Source: an uncultured Microbacterium sp.
GTDB taxonomy: Bacteria > Actinomycetota > Actinomycetes > Actinomycetales > Microbacteriaceae
Direction of reading: 5' to 3'
Length of the DNA: 64,000 bases
Assembly: GCF_900078385.1 (NCBI RefSeq)
Contig: NZ_FLQR01000007.1
Coordinates: forward strand, 62,001-126,000
In this document: piece by piece, positions 1 to 7,714 of the stretch
How the letters are laid out: each line of letters begins with the position of its first letter
Position numbering within the stretch: the stretch's first letter is position 1
The notes under the pieces: generated by a model
Told to the model about the DNA's origin: nothing
Seen by the model: only the letters and a program-made list of their open reading frames with translations
The model's database searches: none
Translations under genes and position numbers: made by a program

Positions 1-1639
1 CGTTGACCGTGTGATCCTCGGACAGCCCGCGCGGCACGAGCGCGTTGTACTGCTCGATGAGGGCGGCGGTGCGCTCCTGGAATGCCGCGCGGTCCTCGTC
101 GGTCCACCAGTCGTTGAGCGCGCCGGTGCCGTCGAACGCGCTGCCCTGGTCGTCGAAGCCGTGCCCGACCTCGTGGCCGATGACCGCCCCGATGCCGCCG
201 TAGTTCGCTGCGGCATCCCGGTCCATGTCGAAGAACGGGTACTGCAGGATCGCGGCCGGGAAGACGATCTCGTTCATGAGCGGGTTGTAGTACGCGTTGA
301 CCGTCTGCGGCGTCATGTACCACTCGTCGCGGTCGATCGGTCCGCCGAGCTTCGCGAGCTGGCGGTCGTGCTCCCACGCGTTCGCGCGACGGACGTTCCC
401 GATGAGGTCGTCCGCGTCGACTTCGAGGTCGCCGTAGTCCTTCCATTTCACCGGGTAGCCGACCTTCGGGGTGAAGGCCGCGAGCTTCTCGAGCGCCCGC
501 TCGCGCGTCGCGGGCGTCATCCACTCCAGCTCCGAGATCGACTGCCGGTAGGCCTCGATGAGGTTCGCGACGAGCTCGTCCATCTCCTCCTTGGCGCGCG
601 GCGGGAAGTGCCGCTCCACGTAGACCTTGCCGACCGCTTCGCCGAGCGCCGCCTCGACGAGACCGACGCCGCGCTTCCACCGCTCCCGGTTGACGGGGAC
701 GCCGGTGAGCTCCGTGCCGTAGAAGGCGAAGTTCGCCTCCACGATGTCGGCGGAGAGGAACGGCGCGGAGGCGCGGATGATGTGCAGCCGCAGCCAGGCC
801 TTCCAGTCGTCGAGCCGTTCCTCGGTCAGCAGCGACCCGAGCCCGGTGAGGTAGCTGGGCTGATTGACGTTGATCTCGGCGAACCCGTCGCGCAGGTCGC
901 CCGCGAGCCCCTCGAGCCACGGGTCGAGGCTCACGCCGGCGAGCTCCTCGACGCCTGCCCACGTCATCAGGTTGTAGGTCGCGACGGCGTCGCGGCTGCG
1001 CACGTTGTCCCAGTGGTGCGTCGCGAGCTCGGTCTCCAGCGCCAGGATGCGGTCGGCCTGCGCGTCGGCCTCGGGGAGGCCGGCGAGCTCGAGCATCGTC
1101 TTGGCATAGCCGCGGAACGCGGTGCGGGTCGCCTCGAAGTTCTCGAGGCGGTAATAGCTCTCATCGGGCAGGGACAGGCCGCTCTGCAGGAAGAACGCGA
1201 CGTAGCGCTGCGGGTTGCCGGGGTCCGGCTCGATGTAGGTGGCGATGACGCCGCCGACGCCCTCGCGCTCGATCTCGCCGACCGTCCGCAGCAGCTCCGG
1301 GATGCCGGTGATCGCGTCGACGCGCGCGAGCTGCGCGGCGATGGGGTCGGCGCCCTGCGCGTCGGCGCGGGCGGTGTCCATGAAGCTCGCGTACAGGTCG
1401 CCGATCTTGCGGGTCTCGGTGCCGGGCTCGGCATCCTGGGACTCCTCGATGATCGTCCGCACGTCCTTCTCCGCCTGCTCGGCGATGAGGTGGAACGACC
1501 CCCAGCGGGCCTTGTCCTCCGGGATGTCGGTGCGGTCGAGCCATGCGCCGTTGACGTGGCGGAACAGGTCGTCCTGGGGCCGGATCTGCTCGCTCAGCTC
1601 GGCGATCTCGATCCCTGAGCGGGTGGTGTTCTCGGTCAT
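1..1639 (-). CDS. M13 family zinc metallopeptidase (PepO/neprilysin-like), 3' end outside the window
   Basis: Endopeptidase of the M13 family, which cleaves oligopeptides using one zinc ion. About 546 codons are visible from an ATG at 1639. The zinc motif HEVGHGFDDQG lies near residue 487, preceded by the conserved substrate-site segment NAYYNPLMNEIVFPA. No signal peptide or membrane segment is seen at the N-terminus (MTENTTRSGIEIAEL), so it is probably cytoplasmic, as in other actinobacterial members. The usual length is about 640-680 residues, so roughly the last 100, including the third zinc ligand, lie beyond the left edge. A TATCCT hexamer ends 6 nt before the ATG, which suggests a leaderless transcript. 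The lipase-like gene ends 19 nt upstream on the same strand. Confidence 0.93.
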   Translation of the reverse strand, partial: MTENTTRSGIEIAELSEQIRPQDDLFRHVNGAWLDRTDIPEDKARWGSFHLIAEQAEKDVRTIIEESQDAEPGTETRKIGDLYASFMDTARADAQGADPIAAQLARVDAITGIPELLRTVGEIEREGVGGVIATYIEPDPGNPQRYVAFFLQSGLSLPDESYYRLENFEATRTAFRGYAKTMLELAGLPEADAQADRILALETELATHHWDNVRSRDAVATYNLMTWAGVEELAGVSLDPWLEGLAGDLRDGFAEINVNQPSYLTGLGSLLTEERLDDWKAWLRLHIIRASAPFLSADIVEANFAFYGTELTGVPVNRERWKRGVGLVEAALGEAVGKVYVERHFPPRAKEEMDELVANLIEAYRQSISELEWMTPATRERALEKLAAFTPKVGYPVKWKDYGDLEVDADDLIGNVRRANAWEHDRQLAKLGGPIDRDEWYMTPQTVNAYYNPLMNEIVFPAAILQYPFFDMDRDAAANYGGIGAVIGHEVGHGFDDQGSAFDGTGALNDWWTDEDRAAFQERTAALIEQYNALVPRGLSEDHTVN

Positions 1640-1658
1640 GGATCAAGGATAGGCGTCG

Positions 1659-3452
1659 CTACCGGTCCGTTCGCGTGCACCCGGGCTCGACCGGCTCCCC
1701 CGCGAACCGGTCACGCGTCCAGGCGAGCAGATCGGGGATGGCGGGCGAGTCCGTCGCGACGAGCGACAGGTGGTCGCGGCCCGCGTACCGGCGGTAGTCG
1801 GCCTGCTGACCGGCATCGCAGAGACGCGTCACGAACGCATCCTGTCCGGCCGCGGAGATGAGCGTGTCGGCGACGCCCTGTCCGAGCAGCAGCGGCGCCG
1901 AGATCGTGGCGGGCGCGATGTTCGCCTCGAGCCGCGCGCGCAGCGCGCCGGAGGTCGGATCGGTCGCGAAGATCTGCGGGTCGCGGGAGAGCCCGAGCGC
2001 GGTCAGCACCGAGACGGTGGTGCCGGGATCGGACAGGCAGCGCTGTGCCATCGCGCGGACGGTGACCTCGGCGCCCGGCCGGACGTACTCGCGGAACGTC
2101 ACGTCCGGGTAGACGCCGGTGTAGCCGGCCACCGCGAACGACGCGAAGATGCTGCCGCCGGTGATGCCGGGCAGGGCGTCGATGAGGCCCGGCGGATCGC
2201 CCGCCGGCGCGAGCGCGGCGACCCCGGCGAGCGGGACGTCCGGCGCGTAGTCGCCGGCGACGGCCCCGGTCCACAGCGCTCCGCCGCCGCCCTGCGAGTG
2301 ACCCCACACGACGGTCTGCGGTCCGAGGTCGGCGGCGGCCAGCTCGCGCGCGGCGCGGACGGCGTCGAGCGACGCATGCGCCGTGGGTTGGCCGACGAGG
2401 TAGGGATGCGGACCGACGGTGCCGAGGCCGATGTAATCGGTGGCCACGAGCGCCCAGCCCTGCGCGATGATCTCCGGGAGGACGAACAGCGCACCGGACT
2501 CGAACGGCTCAGCCACGAGCGACGGCGCGCACTGCTGCGCGGATCCGGTCGTGCCGTGGTTCCAGTCGATGACGGGCCACCCGCCGCCGCCTGTGGTCGG
2601 GACGACGACGAGGCCGCTCGCGACCCGCGGCTCCCCGTCGCCGCCAGTCGTCGTGTAGAGGATGCGCCAGGCGCGCGCACCGTCCGGCACCTCCCTCGTG
2701 AAGACCTCGGCGCGGATGAGGCGGCCGGGTTCGTCGGGCACGCTGCGCGGTGCGGCGTAGAAGTCGTCGACGACCGGCGATCCGCCGTGCAGGGCGACGC
2801 TGACCGAGGCGGCGGCCACCGAGACCACGACCGCACCGATCGCGACGGCCGCGCGTCCCCACCGGCGCCGAGGGACCGCATCCGCCGCGGCATCCGGGTC
2901 GGGGCCGCGGCGGGGGCGCAGCGCACGCCACAGGGCGGCGAGCCCGCCCATCACGAGACGCGCGCCGAAGACGACGGCGACCACCAGCAGGGTGATGTCG
3001 GGCCAGGCCAGCGCGACGACGCCGAAGACGATCCCGGCGAGACCGAACGCCGCGTCCGCGACCCGCGCGTCCCAGGAGTGCGCGCGGCGGAAGGCCGCGA
3101 CGACGCCGAGGACGCCGTTCACGATGAGCGCGAGACCGACGACGACCGCCAGCAGCCGCACGGTCAGCCCCGGCCAGGCCAGGACGAAGATCCCGCCGGC
3201 GACCCAGAGGGCGGCGGTCAGCAGACGCCAGCGCGGCCGGTCGGCGTCGTCTCCGCGTGCACCGAGCTCGAGGACGCCCACGACGATCATGCCGAGACCG
3301 ATCAGCAGCGCGAGGATCCCGATCGCCGCCGTGAGATGCAGGACCAGCACCGCGCCGAAGACGACGGCCGCGACCGCGAGGACGGCGCGCAGCCAGCGCG
3401 GCATCCGCCCGACGGCTCTCGCCACGAGCCCGCGCGCCACCGTGTCGGCCAT
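1659..3452 (-). CDS. DUF308/HdeD-like membrane domain fused to a secretory-lipase-type alpha/beta hydrolase
   Basis: A 597-aa protein. Residues 20-175 form about six hydrophobic segments in the repeating pattern of HdeD/DUF308 proteins. A further transmembrane helix lies at about 201-221, and the rest (about 225-597) is an alpha/beta hydrolase resembling the secretory lipase (LIP) family. The nucleophile elbow GHSQGGGG places Ser near 386. Candidate acid and base residues sit in GQGVADTLIS and GRDHLSL. The hydrolase should face outside, anchored by the membrane part. The start at 3452 is chosen for the GGGAGG ribosome site just upstream; the frame stays open far beyond it, but only antisense to the MATE gene. 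Substrate is unknown: ester or lipid hydrolysis is inferred from the fold. Confidence 0.82.
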   Translation of the reverse strand: MADTVARGLVARAVGRMPRWLRAVLAVAAVVFGAVLVLHLTAAIGILALLIGLGMIVVGVLELGARGDDADRPRWRLLTAALWVAGGIFVLAWPGLTVRLLAVVVGLALIVNGVLGVVAAFRRAHSWDARVADAAFGLAGIVFGVVALAWPDITLLVVAVVFGARLVMGGLAALWRALRPRRGPDPDAAADAVPRRRWGRAAVAIGAVVVSVAAASVSVALHGGSPVVDDFYAAPRSVPDEPGRLIRAEVFTREVPDGARAWRILYTTTGGDGEPRVASGLVVVPTTGGGGWPVIDWNHGTTGSAQQCAPSLVAEPFESGALFVLPEIIAQGWALVATDYIGLGTVGPHPYLVGQPTAHASLDAVRAARELAAADLGPQTVVWGHSQGGGGALWTGAVAGDYAPDVPLAGVAALAPAGDPPGLIDALPGITGGSIFASFAVAGYTGVYPDVTFREYVRPGAEVTVRAMAQRCLSDPGTTVSVLTALGLSRDPQIFATDPTSGALRARLEANIAPATISAPLLLGQGVADTLISAAGQDAFVTRLCDAGQQADYRRYAGRDHLSLVATDSPAIPDLLAWTRDRFAGEPVEPGCTRTDR

Positions 3453-3548
3453 GCCGCCTCCCGCGACCAGGCTAGGGCGTGCGGGCGCCGCCCGCCGACG
3501 GCCCCGCCGGCCGCCCCCGCCGCGCCGCGCCGCCCCTAGGCTCGACGC

Positions 3549-4868
3549 ATGGCGGCGCAGACCCTGAACCGGGAGATCCTGCGCCTCGCCGTGCCCGCCC
3601 TGGGCGCCCTCGTCGCGGAGCCGCTGTTCCTCATCGTCGACGCCGCGCTCGTCGGCCACCTCGGCGTCGTCCCCCTCGCAGGGCTCGGCATCGCGTCGGC
3701 CGTGCTGCAGACGGTCGTGGGGCTCATGGTGTTCCTGGCCTACTCGACGACCCCCGCCGTCGCGCGCCGCTTCGGCGCGGGCGATGCCGCGAGCGCGGTC
3801 GGCGCGGGAATCGACGGCCTCTGGCTCGCGCTCGGCCTCGGCGGGGTGCTCGCGGTCGTCGGATCGCTGGCCACCCCGGCGCTCGTCGGCGCGTTCGGTG
3901 CGACGCCGGAGGTCGCCGAGCAGGCGGAGATCTACCTGCGCCTGTCGATGTGGGGTCTGCCGGCCATGCTCATCGTCTTCGCCGCCACGGGGCTCCTTCG
4001 CGGCATGCAGGACACCGTGACGCCGCTGTGGATCGCGGGGTTCGGCTTCGGCGCCAACGCCCTGCTGAACTGGCTCTTCATCTACGGGTTCGGCTGGGGG
4101 ATCGCCGGCTCCGCGGCCGGCACCGTTGCGGCGCAGTGGGGCATGGTCGGGGCGTACGTCCTCGTCGTGGGCCGCCTCGCGCGCCGGCACGCGGCATCCG
4201 TCCTCCCCCGCCGGGAGGGGGTGCGCGGGTCGGCGCGCTCGGGCGGGTGGCTGTTCCTGCGCACCGTGTCCCTGCGGCTTGCGCTGCTCGTGACGGTCGG
4301 CGTCGCGACGGCCCTCGGCACGGAGGAGCTCGCCGGCTGGCAGGTCGCGTTCACGATGTTCTCCACGGCCGCGTTCGCCCTGGACGCGCTCGCGATCGCC
4401 GCGCAGGCCCTCATCGGCCGCGGCCTCGGCGCGGGCGACGAGTCGTTCGTGCGCCGCGTGCTCGGCCGCACGGTCGCGTGGGGCGCGTGGTTCGGCGTCA
4501 TCGTGGGCGGTGTCATCGCGGCCCTGTCCGGGGTCATCGGGCTCGTGTTCACGGGGGATGCTGCCATCGCCGGCCTGATCCAGCCCGCCCTGCTCGTGCT
4601 CGCGGTGGCGCAGCCGGTGTGCGGTGTCGTGTTCGTGCTCGACGGCGTGCTCATGGGGGCGGGAGATGCGAAGTACCTCGCCGTCGCCGGCGTCCTGAAC
4701 CTCGTGCCGTACCTGCCCGCGCTCGTCGTGCTGTGGATGCTGCAGCCGACCGGCGCCGCGGGTCTCGCGTGGCTCGCCGTCTGCTTCTTCGGCGTCTACA
4801 TGCTCGCGCGCCTCGCGACGCTGGGCTGGCGCGTCCGGCGCCCCGAGTGGGTGACCGCCGGCGCGTGA
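3549..4868 (+). CDS. MATE family efflux transporter (DinF-like)
   Basis: A 439-aa integral membrane protein with about twelve hydrophobic segments arranged as two similar halves. This is typical of the MATE multidrug/toxin exporters of the DinF branch, which use proton or sodium gradients. The N-terminus (LNREILRLAVPALGALVAEP) matches the family's usual opening. A TAGGCT hexamer ends 6 nt before the ATG, and no Shine-Dalgarno sequence is visible, so the mRNA is probably leaderless. The gene is divergent from the lipase fusion with only about 96 bp between starts, and it is followed by an unusual repeat region shared with the convergent methyltransferase gene. Substrate cannot be told from sequence. 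Confidence 0.9.
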   Translation: MAAQTLNREILRLAVPALGALVAEPLFLIVDAALVGHLGVVPLAGLGIASAVLQTVVGLMVFLAYSTTPAVARRFGAGDAASAVGAGIDGLWLALGLGGVLAVVGSLATPALVGAFGATPEVAEQAEIYLRLSMWGLPAMLIVFAATGLLRGMQDTVTPLWIAGFGFGANALLNWLFIYGFGWGIAGSAAGTVAAQWGMVGAYVLVVGRLARRHAASVLPRREGVRGSARSGGWLFLRTVSLRLALLVTVGVATALGTEELAGWQVAFTMFSTAAFALDALAIAAQALIGRGLGAGDESFVRRVLGRTVAWGAWFGVIVGGVIAALSGVIGLVFTGDAAIAGLIQPALLVLAVAQPVCGVVFVLDGVLMGAGDAKYLAVAGVLNLVPYLPALVVLWMLQPTGAAGLAWLAVCFFGVYMLARLATLGWRVRRPEWVTAGA

Positions 4869-4870
4869 CG

Positions 4871-4898
4871 GCATCCGGCATCCGGCTTCCGGCATCCG
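4871..4898. repeat. Tandem heptamer GCATCCG x4 (one mismatch)
   Basis: Four head-to-tail copies of GCATCCG, the third reading GCTTCCG, begin two bases after the MATE stop codon. The unit contains the GCATCC hexamer that recurs throughout this window. It directly abuts the nested palindrome that follows. Function is unknown. Confidence 0.85.
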
Positions 4899-4900
4899 GC

Positions 4901-4967
4901 TGAGAAACCACATCCGACATGAGAAATCACGCCGGGACATGTTTCTCACGCGGATTCTGGTTTCTCA
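4901..4967. repeat. 67-bp nested inverted repeat with four TGAGAAA boxes
   Basis: Two concentric inverted pairs share one centre (about 4934). TGAGAAACC at 4901-4909 pairs with GGTTTCTCA at 4959-4967, and TGAGAAA at 4920-4926 pairs with TTTCTCA at 4942-4948. Boxes in each arm repeat every 19 nt. It lies in the 126-bp gap between the convergent MATE and SpoU genes, so it may act as a bidirectional terminator or be an extragenic palindromic repeat. The layout is seen directly; the role is inferred. Confidence 0.75.
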
Positions 4968-4994
4968 GCGTCGCGAGCCGCGCAGCCGTGCGGG

Positions 4995-5642
4995 CTACGC
5001 CCAGCGGCGGCACCACTCGTACATGACCACGGCGGCGGCGGCCGAGGCGTTGACGGAGCGCGTCGAGCCGTACTGCGTGATCTCGACGACCGAGCCCGCG
5101 GCGGCGAGCGCCTCGGGCGAAAGGCCCGGGCCCTCCTGACCGAAGAGCAGGACGCAGCGCTCCGGCACCTCCGCCTTGTCTACCGGCACCGACCCGTCGA
5201 CATTGTCGACCGCGACGACCGGGATGCCGGCATCCTCGGCCCACGCGGTGAAGGCGGCGACGTCCTCGTGGTGGCGCACGTGCTGGTACCGGTCGGTGAC
5301 CATCGCGCCGCGCCGGTTCCAGCGCCGCCTGCCGATGATGTGCACCTCGGCGGCCCCGAACGCGTTCGCGCTGCGCACGATCGAGCCGATGTTCATGTCG
5401 TGCTGCCAGTTCTCGATGGCCACATGGAACGGATGCCGGCGGGCGTCGAGGTCGGCGACGATGGCCTCCATCGTCCAGTACCGATACCGGTCGACGACAT
5501 TGCGGCGATCGCCGGATGCCAGGAGCTCCCGGTCGTAGCGCGACTCGTCCGGCCAGGCGTCCGGGCCGCCCGGCCACGGCCCCACGCCCACGGGCAGCTG
5601 CGGCTCCGCCTCGACGTGCTGCGGGCCGGGTGCGTCATCCAC
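4995..5642 (-). CDS. TrmH/SpoU family RNA 2'-O-methyltransferase
   Basis: A 215-aa SPOUT methyltransferase that transfers a methyl group from S-adenosylmethionine to a ribose 2'-OH in tRNA or rRNA. The three family motifs are present: N-IGSIVRSANAFG (motif 1, about residue 84), LLFGQEGPGLS (motif 2, about 164), and the C-terminal knot SVNASAAAAVVMYEW (motif 3, about 195). The first 45 residues are a short proline-rich extension without a recognisable RNA-binding domain. Which nucleotide is modified cannot be read from the sequence. The ATG at 5642 follows a TAACCT hexamer 10 nt upstream. The gene is convergent with the MATE gene and divergent from mntH. Confidence 0.9.
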   Translation of the reverse strand: MDDAPGPQHVEAEPQLPVGVGPWPGGPDAWPDESRYDRELLASGDRRNVVDRYRYWTMEAIVADLDARRHPFHVAIENWQHDMNIGSIVRSANAFGAAEVHIIGRRRWNRRGAMVTDRYQHVRHHEDVAAFTAWAEDAGIPVVAVDNVDGSVPVDKAEVPERCVLLFGQEGPGLSPEALAAAGSVVEITQYGSTRSVNASAAAAVVMYEWCRRWA

Positions 5643-5670
5643 CGGGCCAGGTTACCCGGCGCCGTGAACC

Positions 5671-5737
5671 ACAACTCCGCCGCGACAGTGCGCCGACGTG
5701 GTGTCCAGGGCCGACGGACGCATCTGGGCGGAGTTGT
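5671..5737. repeat. 67-bp inverted repeat with 11-bp arms upstream of mntH
   Basis: ACAACTCCGCC at 5671-5681 is the exact reverse complement of GGCGGAGTTGT at 5727-5737. The interior has weaker dyad similarity. The total span, 67 bp, equals that of the nested repeat at 4901-4967, although the arm sequence differs. It lies in the intergenic region between the SpoU gene and mntH, separate from the shorter metal-regulator-like palindrome nearer to mntH. Its role is unknown. Confidence 0.7.
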
Positions 5738-5751
5738 TGCAGCAGCGCCAG

Positions 5752-5773
5752 ATTTTTCGGCACACCGAAAAAT
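5752..5773. promoter_or_regulatory. Probable MntR/DtxR-family operator of mntH
   Basis: A perfect palindrome: arms ATTTTTCGG and CCGAAAAAT separated by CACA, centred about 30 bp upstream of the mntH start. It is conspicuously A/T-rich in this genome. It sits where the -35 region of the mntH promoter should lie, with TAGGGT at 5781-5786 as the likely -10. Since mntH is followed by a DtxR/MntR-type gene, manganese-dependent repression by that protein is the natural inference. Confidence 0.75.
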
Positions 5774-5792
5774 CCTGCGGTAGGGTTCCGGT

Positions 5793-7064
5793 ATGTCCAA
5801 GACAGCGACGTCCCCCGGACGGGTGAGCGCGCCCGCCCCGCGCCGGCCGGGGCGCCGCGCCGCCTGGCTGCTCGGACCCGCGCTCGTCGCCGGTGTCGCG
5901 TACCTCGACCCGGGCAACGTCGCGAGCAACATGACGGCCGGCGCCCGCTACGGGTACCTGCTCGTCTGGGTCGTCGTCATCGGCAACGTCATGGCATGGC
6001 TCATCCAGTACCTGTCCGCGAAGCTCGGCATCGTGACGGGCCGGAGCCTGCCCGAGGCCCTGGGGGACCGCTTCCGCACGACGGTCGCACGACGGGCCTA
6101 CTGGCTGCAGGCCGAGCTCGTCGCGATGGCCACCGACGTGGCCGAGGTGATCGGCGGCGCCGTCGCCCTGTGGCTCCTCTTCGGCGTCCCGCTGCTGTGG
6201 GGCGGCGTCATCACAGGCGCCGTGTCGATCGTGCTGCTGCTCATCCAGTCGCGTCGTGGCGCGCGGAGCTTCGAGTTCGTGATCATCGGCCTCGTCCTGA
6301 TCATCGCCCTGGGCTTCACCTACGGCGTGTTCCTCGCGCCACCCGACCCCGCCGGGGTCGTGGCCGGTCTCGTCCCGCGCTTCGAGGGCTCGGACTCCGT
6401 CCTCCTGGCGGCCTCGATCCTCGGTGCGACGATCATGCCGCACGCCATCTACGCGCACAGCGCGCTGGCCCGCGACCGTTTCCGTCCCACCGGCCTGCCC
6501 CTCGAAGACGACACCCCTCGCCTCCTCCGCGCGACCAAGTGGGATGTCACGATCGCCATGGCGATCGCCGGCACCGTCAACCTCTGCATCCTGCTGCTGG
6601 CCGCGGCGAGCCTCGCCGGCGTCCCGGGCACCGACAGCCTCGAAGGTGCGCACGCCGCGCTGGAGGCGGGCATCGGGCCGGTCGTCGCGACGCTGTTCGC
6701 CGTCGGGCTCCTCGCCAGCGGGCTCGCGAGCACGGCGGTCGGCGCCTACGCGGGGGCCGAGATCATGCACGGCCTGCTCCGCGTCCGGGTGCCGCTCCTC
6801 GCGCGGCGCCTCGTGACCCTCATCCCCGCGCTCATCATCCTCGCGGCGGGTGTCGACCCGACCTTCGCGCTCATCATCAGCCAGGTCGTGCTGTCCTTCG
6901 GCATCCCGTTCGCCCTCATCCCGCTCGTCGCGCTGACGGCGCGACGCGACGTGCTCGGCGTCCACCGGAACCGCCTCATCACGACGATCGCCGGCATCCT
7001 GGCCTCCGTCTTCCTCATCGCGCTCAACGCGGTGCTCCTGTGGCTGGTCTTCACGGGCGGATAG
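5793..7064 (+). CDS. mntH: Nramp family divalent metal (manganese) transporter
   Basis: A 423-aa integral membrane protein that imports Mn2+ (and Fe2+) with protons. The Nramp metal-site motifs are intact: DPGN in the first membrane helix (Asp39, Asn42) and MPH in the sixth (Met about 215). About eleven hydrophobic segments follow the usual pattern. The ATG at 5793 is preceded by TAGGGT 6 nt upstream, so translation is probably leaderless. A perfect 22-bp palindrome overlaps the promoter. The metal-dependent regulator mntR starts 8 nt after the stop, so the two genes form a transporter-regulator operon in which repression by loaded MntR would close the loop. Confidence 0.95.
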   Translation: MSKTATSPGRVSAPAPRRPGRRAAWLLGPALVAGVAYLDPGNVASNMTAGARYGYLLVWVVVIGNVMAWLIQYLSAKLGIVTGRSLPEALGDRFRTTVARRAYWLQAELVAMATDVAEVIGGAVALWLLFGVPLLWGGVITGAVSIVLLLIQSRRGARSFEFVIIGLVLIIALGFTYGVFLAPPDPAGVVAGLVPRFEGSDSVLLAASILGATIMPHAIYAHSALARDRFRPTGLPLEDDTPRLLRATKWDVTIAMAIAGTVNLCILLLAAASLAGVPGTDSLEGAHAALEAGIGPVVATLFAVGLLASGLASTAVGAYAGAEIMHGLLRVRVPLLARRLVTLIPALIILAAGVDPTFALIISQVVLSFGIPFALIPLVALTARRDVLGVHRNRLITTIAGILASVFLIALNAVLLWLVFTGG

Positions 7065-7072
7065 CCTGGAGC

Positions 7073-7711
7073 GTGCCCTCCGCCGCGATCGACGACTACC
7101 TGAAGACGATCTACCACCACACCGAGTGGCAGAGCGCCGACATCACGCCGTCCCAGCTGGCCGCCGAACTCGGGCTCGCTCCGTCGACGGTGACCGAGAT
7201 GGTGCAGAAGCTCGCCGGCCAGGGTCTCGTGTCGCACCGCCCCTACGGCCCCATCGCGCTGACGCAGACCGGGCGCGACCGGGCCGCGGCGATCATCCGA
7301 CGGCACCGCCTCATCGAGACGTGGCTGGTCCGCGAGTTCGGGTACGCGTGGGACGAGGTCCACGAGGAGGCCGAGGTCCTCGAGCACACGATCAGCGACC
7401 GGCTCCTCGAGGGCATCGACGCCCGTCTGGAGCACCCGCGCTTCGATCCGCACGGCGACGCGATCCCGGATGCCGACGGCGTGGTGCACCGGGAGCCCTT
7501 CGTCCTGCTGGGCGAGGCCGGCATCGGGCACACCGGGCGCGTGCTGCGGGTCGCCGACCGCGATCCGGCCCTGCTCCGCGCGCTCGACGCCGCCGGGATC
7601 GACGTGGGACACACTCTCGTCGTGACCGAACGGGACGCCGTGCGCATCGACGGCGGGGGCAGCGTCGCCCTACCGGACGGCGCCGCCCAGGCGGTCTGGC
7701 TCAGCGCCTGA
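7073..7711 (+). CDS. mntR: DtxR/MntR family metal-dependent transcriptional regulator
   Basis: A 212-aa regulator. The N-terminal winged helix (about 5-65) opens with IDDYLKTIY and contains SQLAAELGLAPSTVTEMVQKL. The dimerisation/metal-binding part (about 66-140) carries the His and Glu residues typical of the family in RRHRLIETWLV and EEAEVLEHTIS. A C-terminal FeoA/SH3-like domain (about 145-212) makes it the long DtxR-type form. The GTG at 7073 is chosen because it lies 8 nt after the mntH stop with CTGGAG before it, and the conserved N-terminus starts there. It likely represses mntH, and possibly itself, through the palindrome upstream of mntH. Confidence 0.92.
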   Translation: MPSAAIDDYLKTIYHHTEWQSADITPSQLAAELGLAPSTVTEMVQKLAGQGLVSHRPYGPIALTQTGRDRAAAIIRRHRLIETWLVREFGYAWDEVHEEAEVLEHTISDRLLEGIDARLEHPRFDPHGDAIPDADGVVHREPFVLLGEAGIGHTGRVLRVADRDPALLRALDAAGIDVGHTLVVTERDAVRIDGGGSVALPDGAAQAVWLSA

Positions 7712-7714
7712 CGC

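Noticed and set aside
4871..4898. CRISPR array
   Set aside because: Units are 7 nt head-to-tail with no spacers, and no cas genes are near.
3453..4949. Upstream extension of the lipase-fusion frame to 4949 (1096 codons)
   Set aside because: The extra part is antisense to the MATE gene and has shadow-type composition. The real start at 3452 has a good ribosome site and the first membrane helices.
5516..7072. Upstream extension of the mntR frame to 5516 (731 codons)
   Set aside because: It runs in a wrong frame over mntH. The conserved DtxR N-terminus begins at GTG 7073.
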